64,000 bases of DNA, from the NCBI RefSeq assembly GCF_019599145.1, contig NZ_CP080647.1, positions 1-64,000 on the forward strand, read 5' to 3'. The notes beneath the pieces were generated by a model, which searched no databases, was not told where the DNA came from, and worked only from the letters and a program-made list of their open reading frames with translations. Numbering within the stretch: position 1 is the first letter of the stretch; the number at the start of each line of letters is the position of its first letter. This document shows positions 51,507-60,145 of this stretch, in pieces. A program made the translations under genes and the position numbers. The stretch comes from Streptomyces akebiae. GTDB taxonomy: Bacteria; Actinomycetota; Actinomycetes; Streptomycetales; Streptomycetaceae.

Positions 51507-53051
51507 GTGTCTTTCGCTCACCCGTTTCCCGCAAGCCCGGCTCCCGACCCCGAGACCGCTCCAGGGATGTCCGACGACGCCCTCGTCGCCGCGCTGAGGA
51601 TGTCCCGGACCATCGAGGGCACAACGCCAGTCGCGGCGTTGATCGCGCGACACGGGCCATCAGTCTCCGAATATGCGGAGATCTGCGCCTCCGGTTCATC
51701 CGCCATTGCGCGAGCGCTCGCCGCTGCGGCATTCCGCCATGTGGTGCAGGGCCTCCAAAGAGCCGGGTCCACCGATGCCCTGCGCCCTCGCCTGCTCGTC
51801 GCCGTGCGGGACACCGCGCGAGCGCGCGCACAGACCGGCACCGTTTCGGGGCTGTCGTACGACCAGGCCGGGGCCGCCGACAGCAGCAGGCCCCCACCAC
51901 ATTCGGTCGCCGAGAATCGGCACCTGAGCCAGGTCGCTTTTCTGCGGCTCCCGAGGACCACGCAGTACGTTCTGTGGCATCTGGACGTGGAAGCCGAATC
52001 ATCGGCCGTTCCCGCAGCCTTGCTCGGAATCGAAGGAGACATACCGCCCTTCGAGTTGGACCGGGCCCGGGAGCAATGGCGTTCGGCGCTCCTGCGCACG
52101 CATGTCGAGTATGCAGCGGGAAGAGAGTGCCGGGACTACAGCCGCCTCCTCGACGCACCCTCACACGGCGCCGGTTCCACGCTGCCCGAGGTGCAACTGC
52201 ATCTGGATCAGTGCTCCTTCTGTCAGGACACCGCCGAACAGCTCAGGCTCTGCGCCACGAAACCGGGCGTACTGCTGGGGGAAGCGCTGCTCGGTGAGAG
52301 CGCTCACCCCTATCTGGCCGCGTGCCGGGCACGCCCTTCGCGCACAGCGCCCGTTGGCGCGACCGCCGGGGGAGACCACGCCCGGCCCTCGAACACCCCA
52401 CAGACGCCCCAGAAGCCGGCAAGGAGGCGAAGGCCTGGCTCCACCCGCAAGGGCACGAAGATCTTCGTCGCCGGGATCGCCGCCGGTTCGGCCGCTGTCG
52501 CGGCAGCACTCGTCGTGGCAGGCACTTCGTCCGACACCACCGCACCGGCTCCGGCGACACAGCGGCCTACGCCCACGCCGTCACCCTCCTCCCCCACGAC
52601 CTCGACCGCCCTCCCTGTCCCCCCGGGTAGCGGCCGACTGCGCAATGCTGCCGCAGACCTGTGCATGGACGTCCGGGGAGGGCAGCCCGAGCGTGGCGCG
52701 GAGGCCACCCTGTCCGCCTGCTCAGCCGCCAGCACGCAGCGGTGGACCTACGTTGAGGACGGGCTCCTGCGCAACCTCGCCGAACCGGATCTGTGCCTGG
52801 ACGCCGGCGGGGACGACGAAGTGCTGGATCTGGAGTACTGCGACTCCTCGGGCGACGTCTCGTTCGGGCTCCGCTTCGAGCTGAGCCCCGAAGGAGAACT
52901 CCTCACACGCGACGAGAGAAACCTCGTGATCGCCCCCGCCTCGCCCGAGACCGGCACCGTTCTGGTACCAAGTCCCCGCAACGCAGAGGCGGAACAGAAA
53001 TGGCTGGTCGAGCCGGTCGCGGGAGCATCCACACCCCGGTCCGCGACTTGA
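51507..53051 (+). CDS. Membrane protein with zinc-finger anti-sigma-like segment and ricin-B lectin domain
   Basis: 514 residues from GTG 51507, with GGAGAAGGAAAG upstream. Residues 1-190 are helical and sigma-like in layout (SQVAFLRLPRTTQYVLWHLD). HLDQCSFCQDTAEQL (about 228-242) has the HxxxCxxC zinc motif of ZAS anti-sigma factors. One membrane helix follows (about 315-336, IFVAGIAAGSAAVAAALVVA), then a Thr/Pro/Ser linker. The extracellular end is a ricin-type beta-trefoil (LRNAAADLCMDVRGGQPERG, then STQRWTYVEDGLLRN, DLCLDAGGDDEV). It looks like a one-protein sensor joining a carbohydrate-binding domain to a sigma-control domain. Confidence 0.75.
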   Translation: MSFAHPFPASPAPDPETAPGMSDDALVAALRMSRTIEGTTPVAALIARHGPSVSEYAEICASGSSAIARALAAAAFRHVVQGLQRAGSTDALRPRLLVAVRDTARARAQTGTVSGLSYDQAGAADSSRPPPHSVAENRHLSQVAFLRLPRTTQYVLWHLDVEAESSAVPAALLGIEGDIPPFELDRAREQWRSALLRTHVEYAAGRECRDYSRLLDAPSHGAGSTLPEVQLHLDQCSFCQDTAEQLRLCATKPGVLLGEALLGESAHPYLAACRARPSRTAPVGATAGGDHARPSNTPQTPQKPARRRRPGSTRKGTKIFVAGIAAGSAAVAAALVVAGTSSDTTAPAPATQRPTPTPSPSSPTTSTALPVPPGSGRLRNAAADLCMDVRGGQPERGAEATLSACSAASTQRWTYVEDGLLRNLAEPDLCLDAGGDDEVLDLEYCDSSGDVSFGLRFELSPEGELLTRDERNLVIAPASPETGTVLVPSPRNAEAEQKWLVEPVAGASTPRSAT

Positions 53052-53484
53052 GACCTCGCCGGTACCGAACACGGCCTCACAGCGTCCCCGGCAGACGCGG
53101 ACACCATGACGCGTCGGCTCTTGGGACCGGCCCGGACGGACCAGCGCATCCAGCCGCTCCTGCTCCCGCAGCACCTGGAACAGCACCTGAAACAGCACCG
53201 GCGTGACGAGAGCCGGCGAGAGCACCCACTGGGAGTGGGCCGGGCGTCGCGGACGTGCCGACGGGCCCGCGAGGCCGCCGCCGGGCAGGGAAGAACAGGG
53301 TCGAGGTGTTGTCTCGGATCACGCGGGGCGAAGGACTTCGACGGTGCCTACCCCCAGGACATCCTCGCGGAGATGCGGACGGCTAACGACGCGGGGGTGA
53401 ACAGTGCCGGGACCACCGATGAAGAGGCGGCGGTCGAGGGCCTGTCACGTGCTGGACGCGTGGTGCGTGCAGTAGCTTCATGGC
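53052..53484. other. Intergenic stretch without a supported gene
   Basis: Only overlapping short frames of skewed composition. I see no repeat or clear hairpin. Confidence 0.4.
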
Positions 53485-54195
53485 GTGTCCACGCCCCCGC
53501 CGCAGCGGTCTCCCGCGACCCAGCCGTACCTCCTGCCGCTCCCCCCGCAGAAGAAGAGCCGGGTCGGTGTCGTCCTGGGGGTCGTAGGCGGGGTCATGGC
53601 CCTGTTGTTCGTCGCCTGGGCCGCGGTCATGGTCAGCATGGTCAGCGAGGTCGGCACCGACGGGGACTTTCCCGAGGCGCGGTACCGGTTGACCCTGCCC
53701 AAGACCCTGCTCGGCGGTGACTACAAGCTGGAGCAGGACTTCTCCGACTCCCCGCAGGACAGTTTTGAGCGGCACGCCGAGAGCGCGCTGGGCGGCCTTG
53801 ACGTCCAGGCGGCCGTCGCGATCTACACGCCCTCGGACCGTGGTGGGCAACTGAACGTCAGCGGTGTATACGGCCGGTTCAAGAACGTCGACGACGCCCG
53901 GGACACCATGCTGAAGGACGCCGCCGACCCGGACGGCGTGTCGATCACCCGGGCGCCCAGGGACTTCCGCCCCTCCGGCTCGGACGTCACGGTCACCTGC
54001 CAGGTGGTCACCAATGAAGACCTGAACGTGCGGGTCATCATGCCGATGTGCGCCTGGAATGACGGCAACACCGGCGCTCTGATCGGCGAGATCGATCCCG
54101 CGGTCTCCTTCGAGGACGCCAGTGACGTGGACCTGGCAAGCCTCGCCGAGCGTACCCTCCGGATCCGGACCGAGCTTCGGCAGCCGATCAGCTGA
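53485..54195 (+). CDS. Single-pass membrane protein with extracytoplasmic domain
   Basis: 236 residues from a GTG start. A Pro/Gln-rich cytoplasmic N-terminus (STPPPQRSPATQPYLLPLPP) precedes one membrane helix (about 27-52, GVVLGVVGGVMALLFVAWAA). The outer domain (about 180 residues) has blocks RYRLTLPKTLLGGDYKLEQD, then LNVSGVYGRFKNVDDARDTM and VTCQVVTNEDLNVRVIMPMC, with two Cys likely to form a disulfide. It resembles Streptomyces membrane proteins of unknown function. No enzymatic motif is present. Confidence 0.72.
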   Translation: MSTPPPQRSPATQPYLLPLPPQKKSRVGVVLGVVGGVMALLFVAWAAVMVSMVSEVGTDGDFPEARYRLTLPKTLLGGDYKLEQDFSDSPQDSFERHAESALGGLDVQAAVAIYTPSDRGGQLNVSGVYGRFKNVDDARDTMLKDAADPDGVSITRAPRDFRPSGSDVTVTCQVVTNEDLNVRVIMPMCAWNDGNTGALIGEIDPAVSFEDASDVDLASLAERTLRIRTELRQPIS

Positions 54196-54349
54196 CGTAG
54201 GCCGGCCGTGGCGAGGGCCGGCCCTGGCGAGGGAGGAAGCCGAGCGGAGTTCCCGCCGCGGATCCCGGCCGCGCCGGAAGCGGTTCATCGTGTCGGCCTG
54301 CTGAGCGTCAGCTCGACGGGTCGGCTCGACGCTCCAGCCGAGTAGCGCA

Positions 54350-54775
54350 CGATCAGGAGTCCGACGTTCTCGCGGACTCGCTCTGTGTCGATGGCAACAG
54401 CATCGGGCGCAGGCAGCCGCGGTGACGGTAGACGCACTTTTCGGCGGCTTCGTCCAGGCTGGCCCGGAGATGCCAACGACCGCATCCCGCAGGGCCGGCG
54501 GGGCACCACGAGTGGCGCTGTCGACGACGAGGGGAGCCCGGTCGCGGCAATGATCTCGATGCCGGGCCGCTCGGCGCCGGCCGGGCCGCGAACGTGTCCG
54601 CCACGGCCGGGCAAGCGCCATCGACAAGCACGGTTCCGCGGATACGGCGCTTGGGCTGGGTGCACTCGTCCACGCCGACGACGCAGGGCATAACGGCGGG
54701 TGGGTCCGGGAGAGAAGTGATCAGTCTCAGCAGGGTGTGACGACTGACCGGCGTTCCGGAGGCATCCGCCATGCA
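54350..54775 (-). pseudogene. ISL3-family transposase, N-terminal/central fragment
   Basis: GTPVSRHTLLRLITSLPDPP, then VVGVDECTQPKRRIRGTVLV, RWHLRASLDEAAEKCVYRHR follow the order of the ISL3 middle region, with frameshifts between them (GIEIIAATG in another frame). Both ends are missing. It could derive from the same element family as the C-terminal piece at 39423-39800. Confidence 0.7.
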
Positions 54776-55108
54776 TCGTGTCGGTCACCTTGACCAACTC
54801 CACGAACACGTGCTCCACCGAGGAGAACAGCGGCCTGGCAAACGTCGGCCCGCCCACCTGCTGCCGGAGCACAGACTGCCACCGGCTTGGCCCGACCCGC
54901 TTCGAGCCTCGGCGGCGGTCGGCCATGTTCAGTAGCCCGTACACCGGACAGGGTAGGCAGGGGCAGGATTTGGGGGGCGAAAGTTGCGAAGACTTTCGGG
55001 TGTCTGCGCAGGTCATTGACGTGCAAGGTGTTCGGTTCTACGGTCCCGGCCGACGACGCGACGGCTGTTCGACGTGACGAACAGCACCCCCCACCTAGGA
55101 GCGTCCGC
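54776..55108. other. Intergenic stretch upstream of the GH43 gene
   Basis: The first half may still be ISL3 debris. The last 20 bases carry the TAGGAG ribosome-binding site of the GH43 gene. I cannot place a confident promoter. Confidence 0.35.
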
Positions 55109-56143
55109 ATGAGCCGCAGCCCCCGTACCTCTCAGACCGCCCGTACCTCCCAGACCCTCCGCACGTCCCGCCCGTTTCCATCCGCCCGCAGGACCGGGCT
55201 CGTGGCCGTCACGGCCGCGATACTCCTCGCCCTGGCCCCCACCACCGCCTCCGCCTACCCCAACCCCGGCACGGTCACGGGAGCCACCGCCGTCCACGAC
55301 CCGACGATGATCCGCACATCTGCCGGGCGTTACCTCCTCTACGCCACCGGAGGCGGTCTGTCCTACCGCACCTCCACCGACCGGATCGCCTTCGGCGCGG
55401 GTGGCGACGCCTTCCCCTCCAGGCCGCTTTGGTGGTCGCGGTACGGAGCGACCGAAGCCTGGGCGCCGGACATCTCGCGCCAGGGTGACACATATCTGAT
55501 GTACTACTCCGTCTCGACCTTCGGGTCGAACGAGTCGGCCATCGGGCTGGCCGTTTCGGCGACCGGCCTCCCCGGCTCCTGGGCGGACCACGGCATCGTC
55601 TACTCCTCCGCCGCCTCCAACGACTACAACGCCATCGACCCCAACCTCTTCGTCGACGACAACGGCACCTGGTGGCTGTCCTTCGGGAGCTGGTGGACGG
55701 GCCTGAAGATGATCCAGGTCGATCCCGCCACCGGAAAGCAACTCGTCGGCAACACCACCCGGTACTCTCTCGCCTCCCGCCCCAGCGGCACCAAGGCAGT
55801 CGAAGCACCCTTCGTCGTCAAACGGGGCGGTTTCTACTACCTCTTCGCCTCCTACGACACCTGCTGCGCCGGCACCGGCTCCACCTACAAGGTCAAGGTC
55901 GGGCGTGCCACCAGCGTGACCGGGCCGTACCACGACAGGAACGGAGTCGCGCTCATGAACAACGGCGGGACACCGGTGCTGGAGTCCCATGGCCGGTACA
56001 TCGGCCCCGGCGGCCAGTCGATCATGAAGGACGCCGACGGCGATCTGATCGTCTACCACTACTACGACGGCAACGACGACGGCAGGCCCAAACTCGGCAT
56101 CAATCTCCTGGACTGGAGCAGCGGATGGCCCGTCGCCCACTGA
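55109..56143 (+). CDS. Secreted GH43 glycoside hydrolase (arabinan endo-1,5-alpha-arabinosidase-like)
   Basis: 344 residues from ATG 55109, with AGGAG upstream. The signal peptide has an unusual N-region of three RTSQT-like repeats, then RRTGLVAVTAAILLALAPTT and an AxA-type site before YPNPG. The five-bladed propeller is supported by VHDPTMIRTSAGRYLLYATG (catalytic base Asp), AWAPDISRQGDTYLMYYS, AIDPNLFVDDNGTWWLSFGS (second Asp), KAVEAPFVVKRGGFYYLFAS (acid Glu), and GPGGQSIMKDADGDLIVYHY near the end. It should cleave arabinan outside the cell. Single gene. Confidence 0.9.
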   Translation: MSRSPRTSQTARTSQTLRTSRPFPSARRTGLVAVTAAILLALAPTTASAYPNPGTVTGATAVHDPTMIRTSAGRYLLYATGGGLSYRTSTDRIAFGAGGDAFPSRPLWWSRYGATEAWAPDISRQGDTYLMYYSVSTFGSNESAIGLAVSATGLPGSWADHGIVYSSAASNDYNAIDPNLFVDDNGTWWLSFGSWWTGLKMIQVDPATGKQLVGNTTRYSLASRPSGTKAVEAPFVVKRGGFYYLFASYDTCCAGTGSTYKVKVGRATSVTGPYHDRNGVALMNNGGTPVLESHGRYIGPGGQSIMKDADGDLIVYHYYDGNDDGRPKLGINLLDWSSGWPVAH

Positions 56144-56651
56144 CCCGGGGATTGCCACTGCCATGAGCACCCCACACACGAAGCCATGGGCCGGCCCCGT
56201 CCCCCCGAGCTGTGCAGGCGTGGGCGCAGCCCGTCGCCGCTACTGCCACATGGCAGCTCGGCACTCCTGATGAACCGTCTCCACGGCAGATCCAAGGCGG
56301 GGTCGCACAGGCGTACGGCCACAGCGGAGCCAGTCGTCGTGGCGTCGGCGACGACAGTCCTTCGGGGAGACACTGCTGGAATGCGCGAGCCTTCATGTCG
56401 GTGCGTGTCCCCTGCGTCTGACGGATGGTGACAGCGCGTTGTTCCGGACCAGAATGATCATCGAGCTTCCGCTCAGGCGCTGTGCCCCAGCGAAGACCAG
56501 GCGGCCACGGTCTCATGGCCTTCGAGAGGGACAGCCGGTCGCGCTGCCTTCGGCGCCGAAGGCAGCGCGAGCACACGGCACCGCCCGACCCGCGCCCCTG
56601 GCCTCGGGATGTGTACGACGTCGGCCAGGAGGCGCAGGGGTTGTCCACCGG
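56144..56651. other. Convergent intergenic region
   Basis: Gap between the ends of the GH43 and protease genes. No supported gene. It contains the long palindrome at 56539-56570. Confidence 0.5.
56539..56570. terminator. 32-base perfect palindrome, bidirectional terminator candidate
   Basis: TCGCGCTGCCTTCGGC is followed without a gap by its exact complement. The position between two convergent genes suits a bidirectional terminator. With no unpaired loop, the RNA would have to open its centre. Confidence 0.65.
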
Positions 56652-58445
56652 TCAGGGGATGGCGTCAACCGCCGCTGCCGCGTCCACCTTGCCCGCACCC
56701 CAGTCGTCGCCGGGTGCCCCACCGGTGAAGGGGTCCAGCCGGGCCGAGTTGGTCAGGAGCAGGACGAGGTCGTCCTGGGTCAGCTTGGGGCTCGACTGCA
56801 GCATGAGGGCACACACCCCGGTGAGATGCGGTGCGGCCATGCTCGTGCCGGACATGGGCTGGTACTGACTCGATCCCGCGGCGCCCACCAGTGCCGAGGT
56901 GATGGCCTGGCCCGGCGCGGCGAGCGTCGGTGCGTGGCGACCGTCGCGGGTGGGGCCCCGGCTGGAGAAGGTGGAAAGGTTCCCCTGTCCCGCGCCTTTG
57001 GTGATGTAGGAGGCGGCGGTGACGACCTTCCGACTCGTCCCGGGTACGGAGATGGTGGTCTCGTCGTTTCGGTGTGCGCCGATGAACTGGGGAACGGTCC
57101 GCCCTCTCTCCATCCAGGCGTGCCAGCGGCCGCTGTCGGCAACGGTCTGGCCGATGAGCGTGAGGCTCCAGGTGCCGGGCCGGATCGCTGTCTGGCTTCC
57201 CGGGCTCAGCTGAACGTAGATCCGGTTGTCGCCGTTCTGGGAGTGGTGCACGACAGAGTCGACGAAGGCCTTGTTGCCCCCGGAGAGATCCAGCTCCGCA
57301 CTGGTGGTGCCGGGTTCGATCTCGACGCTCGCCGTGCCGTTGGGGGGAGTGATCCGCAGGGAGAGACGGTCGGCGCCGGAGTACCAGATGTCCAGCGTAT
57401 CCGGCGTGTCGTCACCGACGGGCACCAGGAATTGGACGACGTCGCTGCCCCCCTCCGTCACCTGGCCCGTCGCGTGTACGCCGGCGTTCGCCGCGTTGCC
57501 CGCGGACTTCACCAGGGCGCGCCCCGGGGCGTTGAGCAGGTTGTCGATGCCGCGCTCCAGCAGGCTGGAGCCGTCGTGCGGTCCCAGATTGTCGCCCTGG
57601 CTGATGTTGACGACCGCCGGCCGTCCGAGGGTCTCGGCTACCTTGAAGACGTAACCGACGGCCTCGAGCGTACTCATGGAATCGCCCAGGGCTTCTGTCG
57701 TCACCCGGTTGGCCACGACGACCAGATCCGCCTCGGGGGCGACGCCGACAAAGGTGAACTCCGGTTTGCCGTTCCCGGCCGACGACCCGTCACCGGCGGC
57801 GATGCCGGCCACATGGGTGCCATGGCCGAGGCTGTCGTCCATGTGCCGCACCGTGCTCGTCGGGCCCGGAGCGGTCAATGCGTCGTCGATCGCGGAACGT
57901 TGGTATTCCACTCCGTGGCCGAACGGCGCCGGTGAGGATTCCCCCGCTCCGGGAGTGAGGTTCTGGTCCCAGATGCGCAGGATGCGCGTCTTCCCGGTCG
58001 GGTCCCGGAAGCAGGCGTGGCGCCAGTCGATGCCGCTGTCGACCACGCCCACGATCACACCGGCGCCACGCAGTCCGGGCGGTCCGGTGTGCACCTTGTC
58101 GGCATTGGTCTCGGGCACGGCGGCGTCCAGCTCCGTCAGGGTAGGGCGGGACGCCTCGACGTAGCTGACGGCTTCCGACTCGTCGAGCTCCGTGAGTCGG
58201 TCGATGCCGATCTCGCCGCCAACCACGTCGCCGGCCCTGATGTGAACCGTCAGCCCCGTGTGCTGCGACAGCTCTCCCAGGTCGTCGGCGCCGTGCCCCT
58301 CCGCCATTCGCACCAGTACACGCACACGAGGTGTCCTCACCCCTTCCGTCGTGAGCGCGAAACGGCCGGTGGATTCCAGGCCCACCAGCTCCGCCGGGCC
58401 TTCCTCGGCACGGGACTGCAGGAACTTCAGCCGTGAGTCGAGCAT
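56652..58445 (-). CDS. Subtilisin-like serine protease (S8)
   Basis: 597 residues from the ATG at 58445, with AGAGAGAAG upstream. There is no signal peptide, so export is by another route or the enzyme is intracellular. An N-terminal pro-like domain (about 35-100, VLVRMAEGHGADDLGELSQH, then VSYVEASRP) precedes the catalytic triad. The triad is Asp in GVVDSGIDWRHACF, His in LGHGTHVAGIAAGDG and Ser in MSGTSMAAPHLTGVCALML, with oxyanion Asn in SAGNAANAG. A beta domain is inserted between oxyanion and Ser (TWSLTLIGQTVADSGRWHAW), as in larger S8 enzymes. A gene for a stand-alone copy of the pro-like domain lies immediately upstream. Confidence 0.9.
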   Translation of the reverse strand: MLDSRLKFLQSRAEEGPAELVGLESTGRFALTTEGVRTPRVRVLVRMAEGHGADDLGELSQHTGLTVHIRAGDVVGGEIGIDRLTELDESEAVSYVEASRPTLTELDAAVPETNADKVHTGPPGLRGAGVIVGVVDSGIDWRHACFRDPTGKTRILRIWDQNLTPGAGESSPAPFGHGVEYQRSAIDDALTAPGPTSTVRHMDDSLGHGTHVAGIAAGDGSSAGNGKPEFTFVGVAPEADLVVVANRVTTEALGDSMSTLEAVGYVFKVAETLGRPAVVNISQGDNLGPHDGSSLLERGIDNLLNAPGRALVKSAGNAANAGVHATGQVTEGGSDVVQFLVPVGDDTPDTLDIWYSGADRLSLRITPPNGTASVEIEPGTTSAELDLSGGNKAFVDSVVHHSQNGDNRIYVQLSPGSQTAIRPGTWSLTLIGQTVADSGRWHAWMERGRTVPQFIGAHRNDETTISVPGTSRKVVTAASYITKGAGQGNLSTFSSRGPTRDGRHAPTLAAPGQAITSALVGAAGSSQYQPMSGTSMAAPHLTGVCALMLQSSPKLTQDDLVLLLTNSARLDPFTGGAPGDDWGAGKVDAAAAVDAIP

Positions 58446-58498
58446 GATTGGTCTTCTCTCTGGCGAAAATCGCCAGCCCTTCCTCGGAGGACAGGCGA

Positions 58499-58801
58499 TC
58501 ACGGTTTCTGTGGCCGGGTGCCCGTCTCGGGGTGGAGTGGTTCAGACAGCTCCACGTAGTCGACGCAGTCGACCTCCGTCAAGCGTCCGAGATCGCCGGG
58601 GGCGACCGTAGCGGTCAGGACATCGCCCGCGGCCATACCGACGCGTGCGCCGGCATCGGCGATCTGCCGTCGCTGTTCTTCATCGGGTTCGCCTTTCACC
58701 CGGATGAGCACCTGGAAGGGAGTGGGGCCGACTGCCTCACGGGCATCCGACAGCGCACGCCGTGCGGCGGAGCCAAGCTTGTGAGAGCGCATATTCCCCA
58801 C
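58499..58801 (-). CDS. Stand-alone propeptide-like (I9-type) protein
   Basis: 100 residues from GTG 58801; ATG 58792 gives 97. FQVLIRVKGEPDEEQRRQIA, then GMAAGDVLTATVAPGDLGRL and VDYVELSEPLHPE match by eye the N-terminal domain of the neighbouring protease (VRVLVRMAEG ... IRAGDVVGGEIGIDRLTELD ... VSYVEASRP). Such domains fold and inhibit subtilisins. It lies 53 bases upstream of the protease gene in the same direction, so it may be an intramolecular-type chaperone or inhibitor supplied in trans. Confidence 0.75.
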   Translation of the reverse strand: MGNMRSHKLGSAARRALSDAREAVGPTPFQVLIRVKGEPDEEQRRQIADAGARVGMAAGDVLTATVAPGDLGRLTEVDCVDYVELSEPLHPETGTRPQKP

Positions 58802-59149
58802 CTGATCCGGTGAGCGGCGCGGTCCGTACGAACTCGATTAATCCTCGTGTCGGCGACCATTCGCGCCGCATTGCCTCTGATACCACCGTAGGCATCGCAG
58901 GCGGCACATGCCATTCCGTCCCGGACCGCTTGGGCAGCCCCCGTCGCGAACGGTGTGGGTGCGAGATGGGTGCGAGATGGTCCTGCCCGACGACAAGCTC
59001 GCAAGCAAGCGCTCTTGTCCCTTCCTCACAGCGGCAGAAAATGACCAGTCAAGTGCCGGATCTCCACTCGGTTGAGGCTTCACCGAATCCCTGGCGGCCG
59101 TCCGCCTGTATCCGGCCTCCCCCGGTCGGCGCATTCCGCTCACAGGCAC
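58802..59149. other. Intergenic stretch without a supported gene
   Basis: A short tandem duplication (GGGTGCGAGAT, twice, at about 58948-58980) occurs. No gene or clear hairpin was identified. The promoter of the protease pair should lie at its left edge. Confidence 0.35.
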
Positions 59150-59530
59150 CCGGGTCTCAGATGAGAGTGGAGTGCACGGGCGTCAGCCATCCCTTCTACC
59201 CCTAACGCCGGGATGCCCCGCGTGGGTACGCGGCTTCTGCAGATCGGCACAGGCCCGCATCGATCGACGGATGCCCGGCCTACGTCTGCAAAGTAACCCG
59301 GGCCGACGGGCGAGGACCGGCTTGTCTGCCGCCTGCCAGTCGGGGGTACGTCGGATCCGAAGCCGCCACCAGCCGGGCGCTTTTCGAGGTGGAGATGAGG
59401 GCCGATGGCATTGCCGGTGGAGCCGACTTCTCCGATCTTCTGCCCGGCTTCCACGGAGCCCCCGTTCACCGTTCGCTCGGAGAGGTGGCAGTATCGGACG
59501 TCGGTCCGCAGGACACCCAGAGAGCCCCGC
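59150..59530 (-). pseudogene. M23 metallopeptidase, C-terminal fragment
   Basis: RTDVRYCHLSERTVNGGSVE, then AGQKIGEVGSTGNAIGPHLH and LEKRP is the end of the LytM/M23 fold. The HxH zinc motif is present (HLHLE), but the first HxxxD motif and the N-terminal half are missing. Downstream of FGSDVPP the frame loses meaning. It is a broken cell-wall endopeptidase gene. Confidence 0.75.
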
Positions 59531-59562
59531 TTGTCGGGCGACGGCCGGCCGCGTCTGCCGTT

Positions 59563-59586
59563 CCTGCTCCTGCTCCTGCTCCTGCT
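59563..59586. repeat. Hexamer tandem repeat (CCTGCT)x4
   Basis: Four perfect copies. On the minus strand they read as alternating Gln and Glu in a coiled-coil-like frame (ARLQQEQEQEQERQ), probably a linker of the broken M23 protein. Confidence 0.75.
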
Positions 59587-59659
59587 GCAGGCGCGCCGCC
59601 CGTTCCTCCAGGGCCGCGAGGTAACCGCCCTTGGTCCGCACGTTCACACCCAGGACGGC

Positions 59660-60018
59660 GACGACGACCATCGCGGTCGCGCTGCACGACGTTGCCGAGC
59701 AACCGCACTCGCGCCCGAGGCGCCTGCGGGGCAAGCCGGTCGGCCACCGCCGTGGGGAGCACCACCTCGCCGTGGTCACTGACCATCAGCGAGAACTCCC
59801 GGGTCGGGGACGCCGGATCGAACTCCCGCCGCATACGTCGTAGTGGCCGCCGACGTGGGCGAGCAGGTCGTCGTAGAAGTGGTGGCGCAGCCGGGCCAGG
59901 GCCGCGCTCATGGCGGGCTGGCTCAGCCCGGCTCGCCGGCCGGATCGGGTGACGTTGCGCTCTTCGAGCAGCGCGCTCAGCGCCACGACGAGTTGAGGTC
60001 GAGGCGGGCCAGATTCAC
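59660..60018 (-). pseudogene. LysR-family regulator, broken
   Basis: The N-terminal helix-turn-helix (ALSALLEERNVTRSGRRAGL, then SQPAMSAALARLRHHFYDDL) follows VNLARLDLN with a one-base shift near 59990. After about 65 residues another shift leads to PASPTREFSLMVSDHGEVVL and RVRLLGNVV, where it ends in M23 debris. The ligand domain is mostly gone. It is divergent from the catabolic operon at 60146, so it was probably that operon's regulator. Confidence 0.72.
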
Positions 60019-60145
60019 GGACTTCCCCTCAGCGGTACGGCGACGACCAGTGTGAATAAACGACATGGATAGTGATCATCGGCAGGATCGATTTCCCTGA
60101 TCACGGATGCGGGGTCCAGATTAGTCACACCGCAATCGGGAGGAC

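Noticed and set aside
56439..57935. 498-codon plus-strand open frame
   Set aside because: It is antisense to the subtilisin-like protease, whose catalytic motifs are unambiguous.
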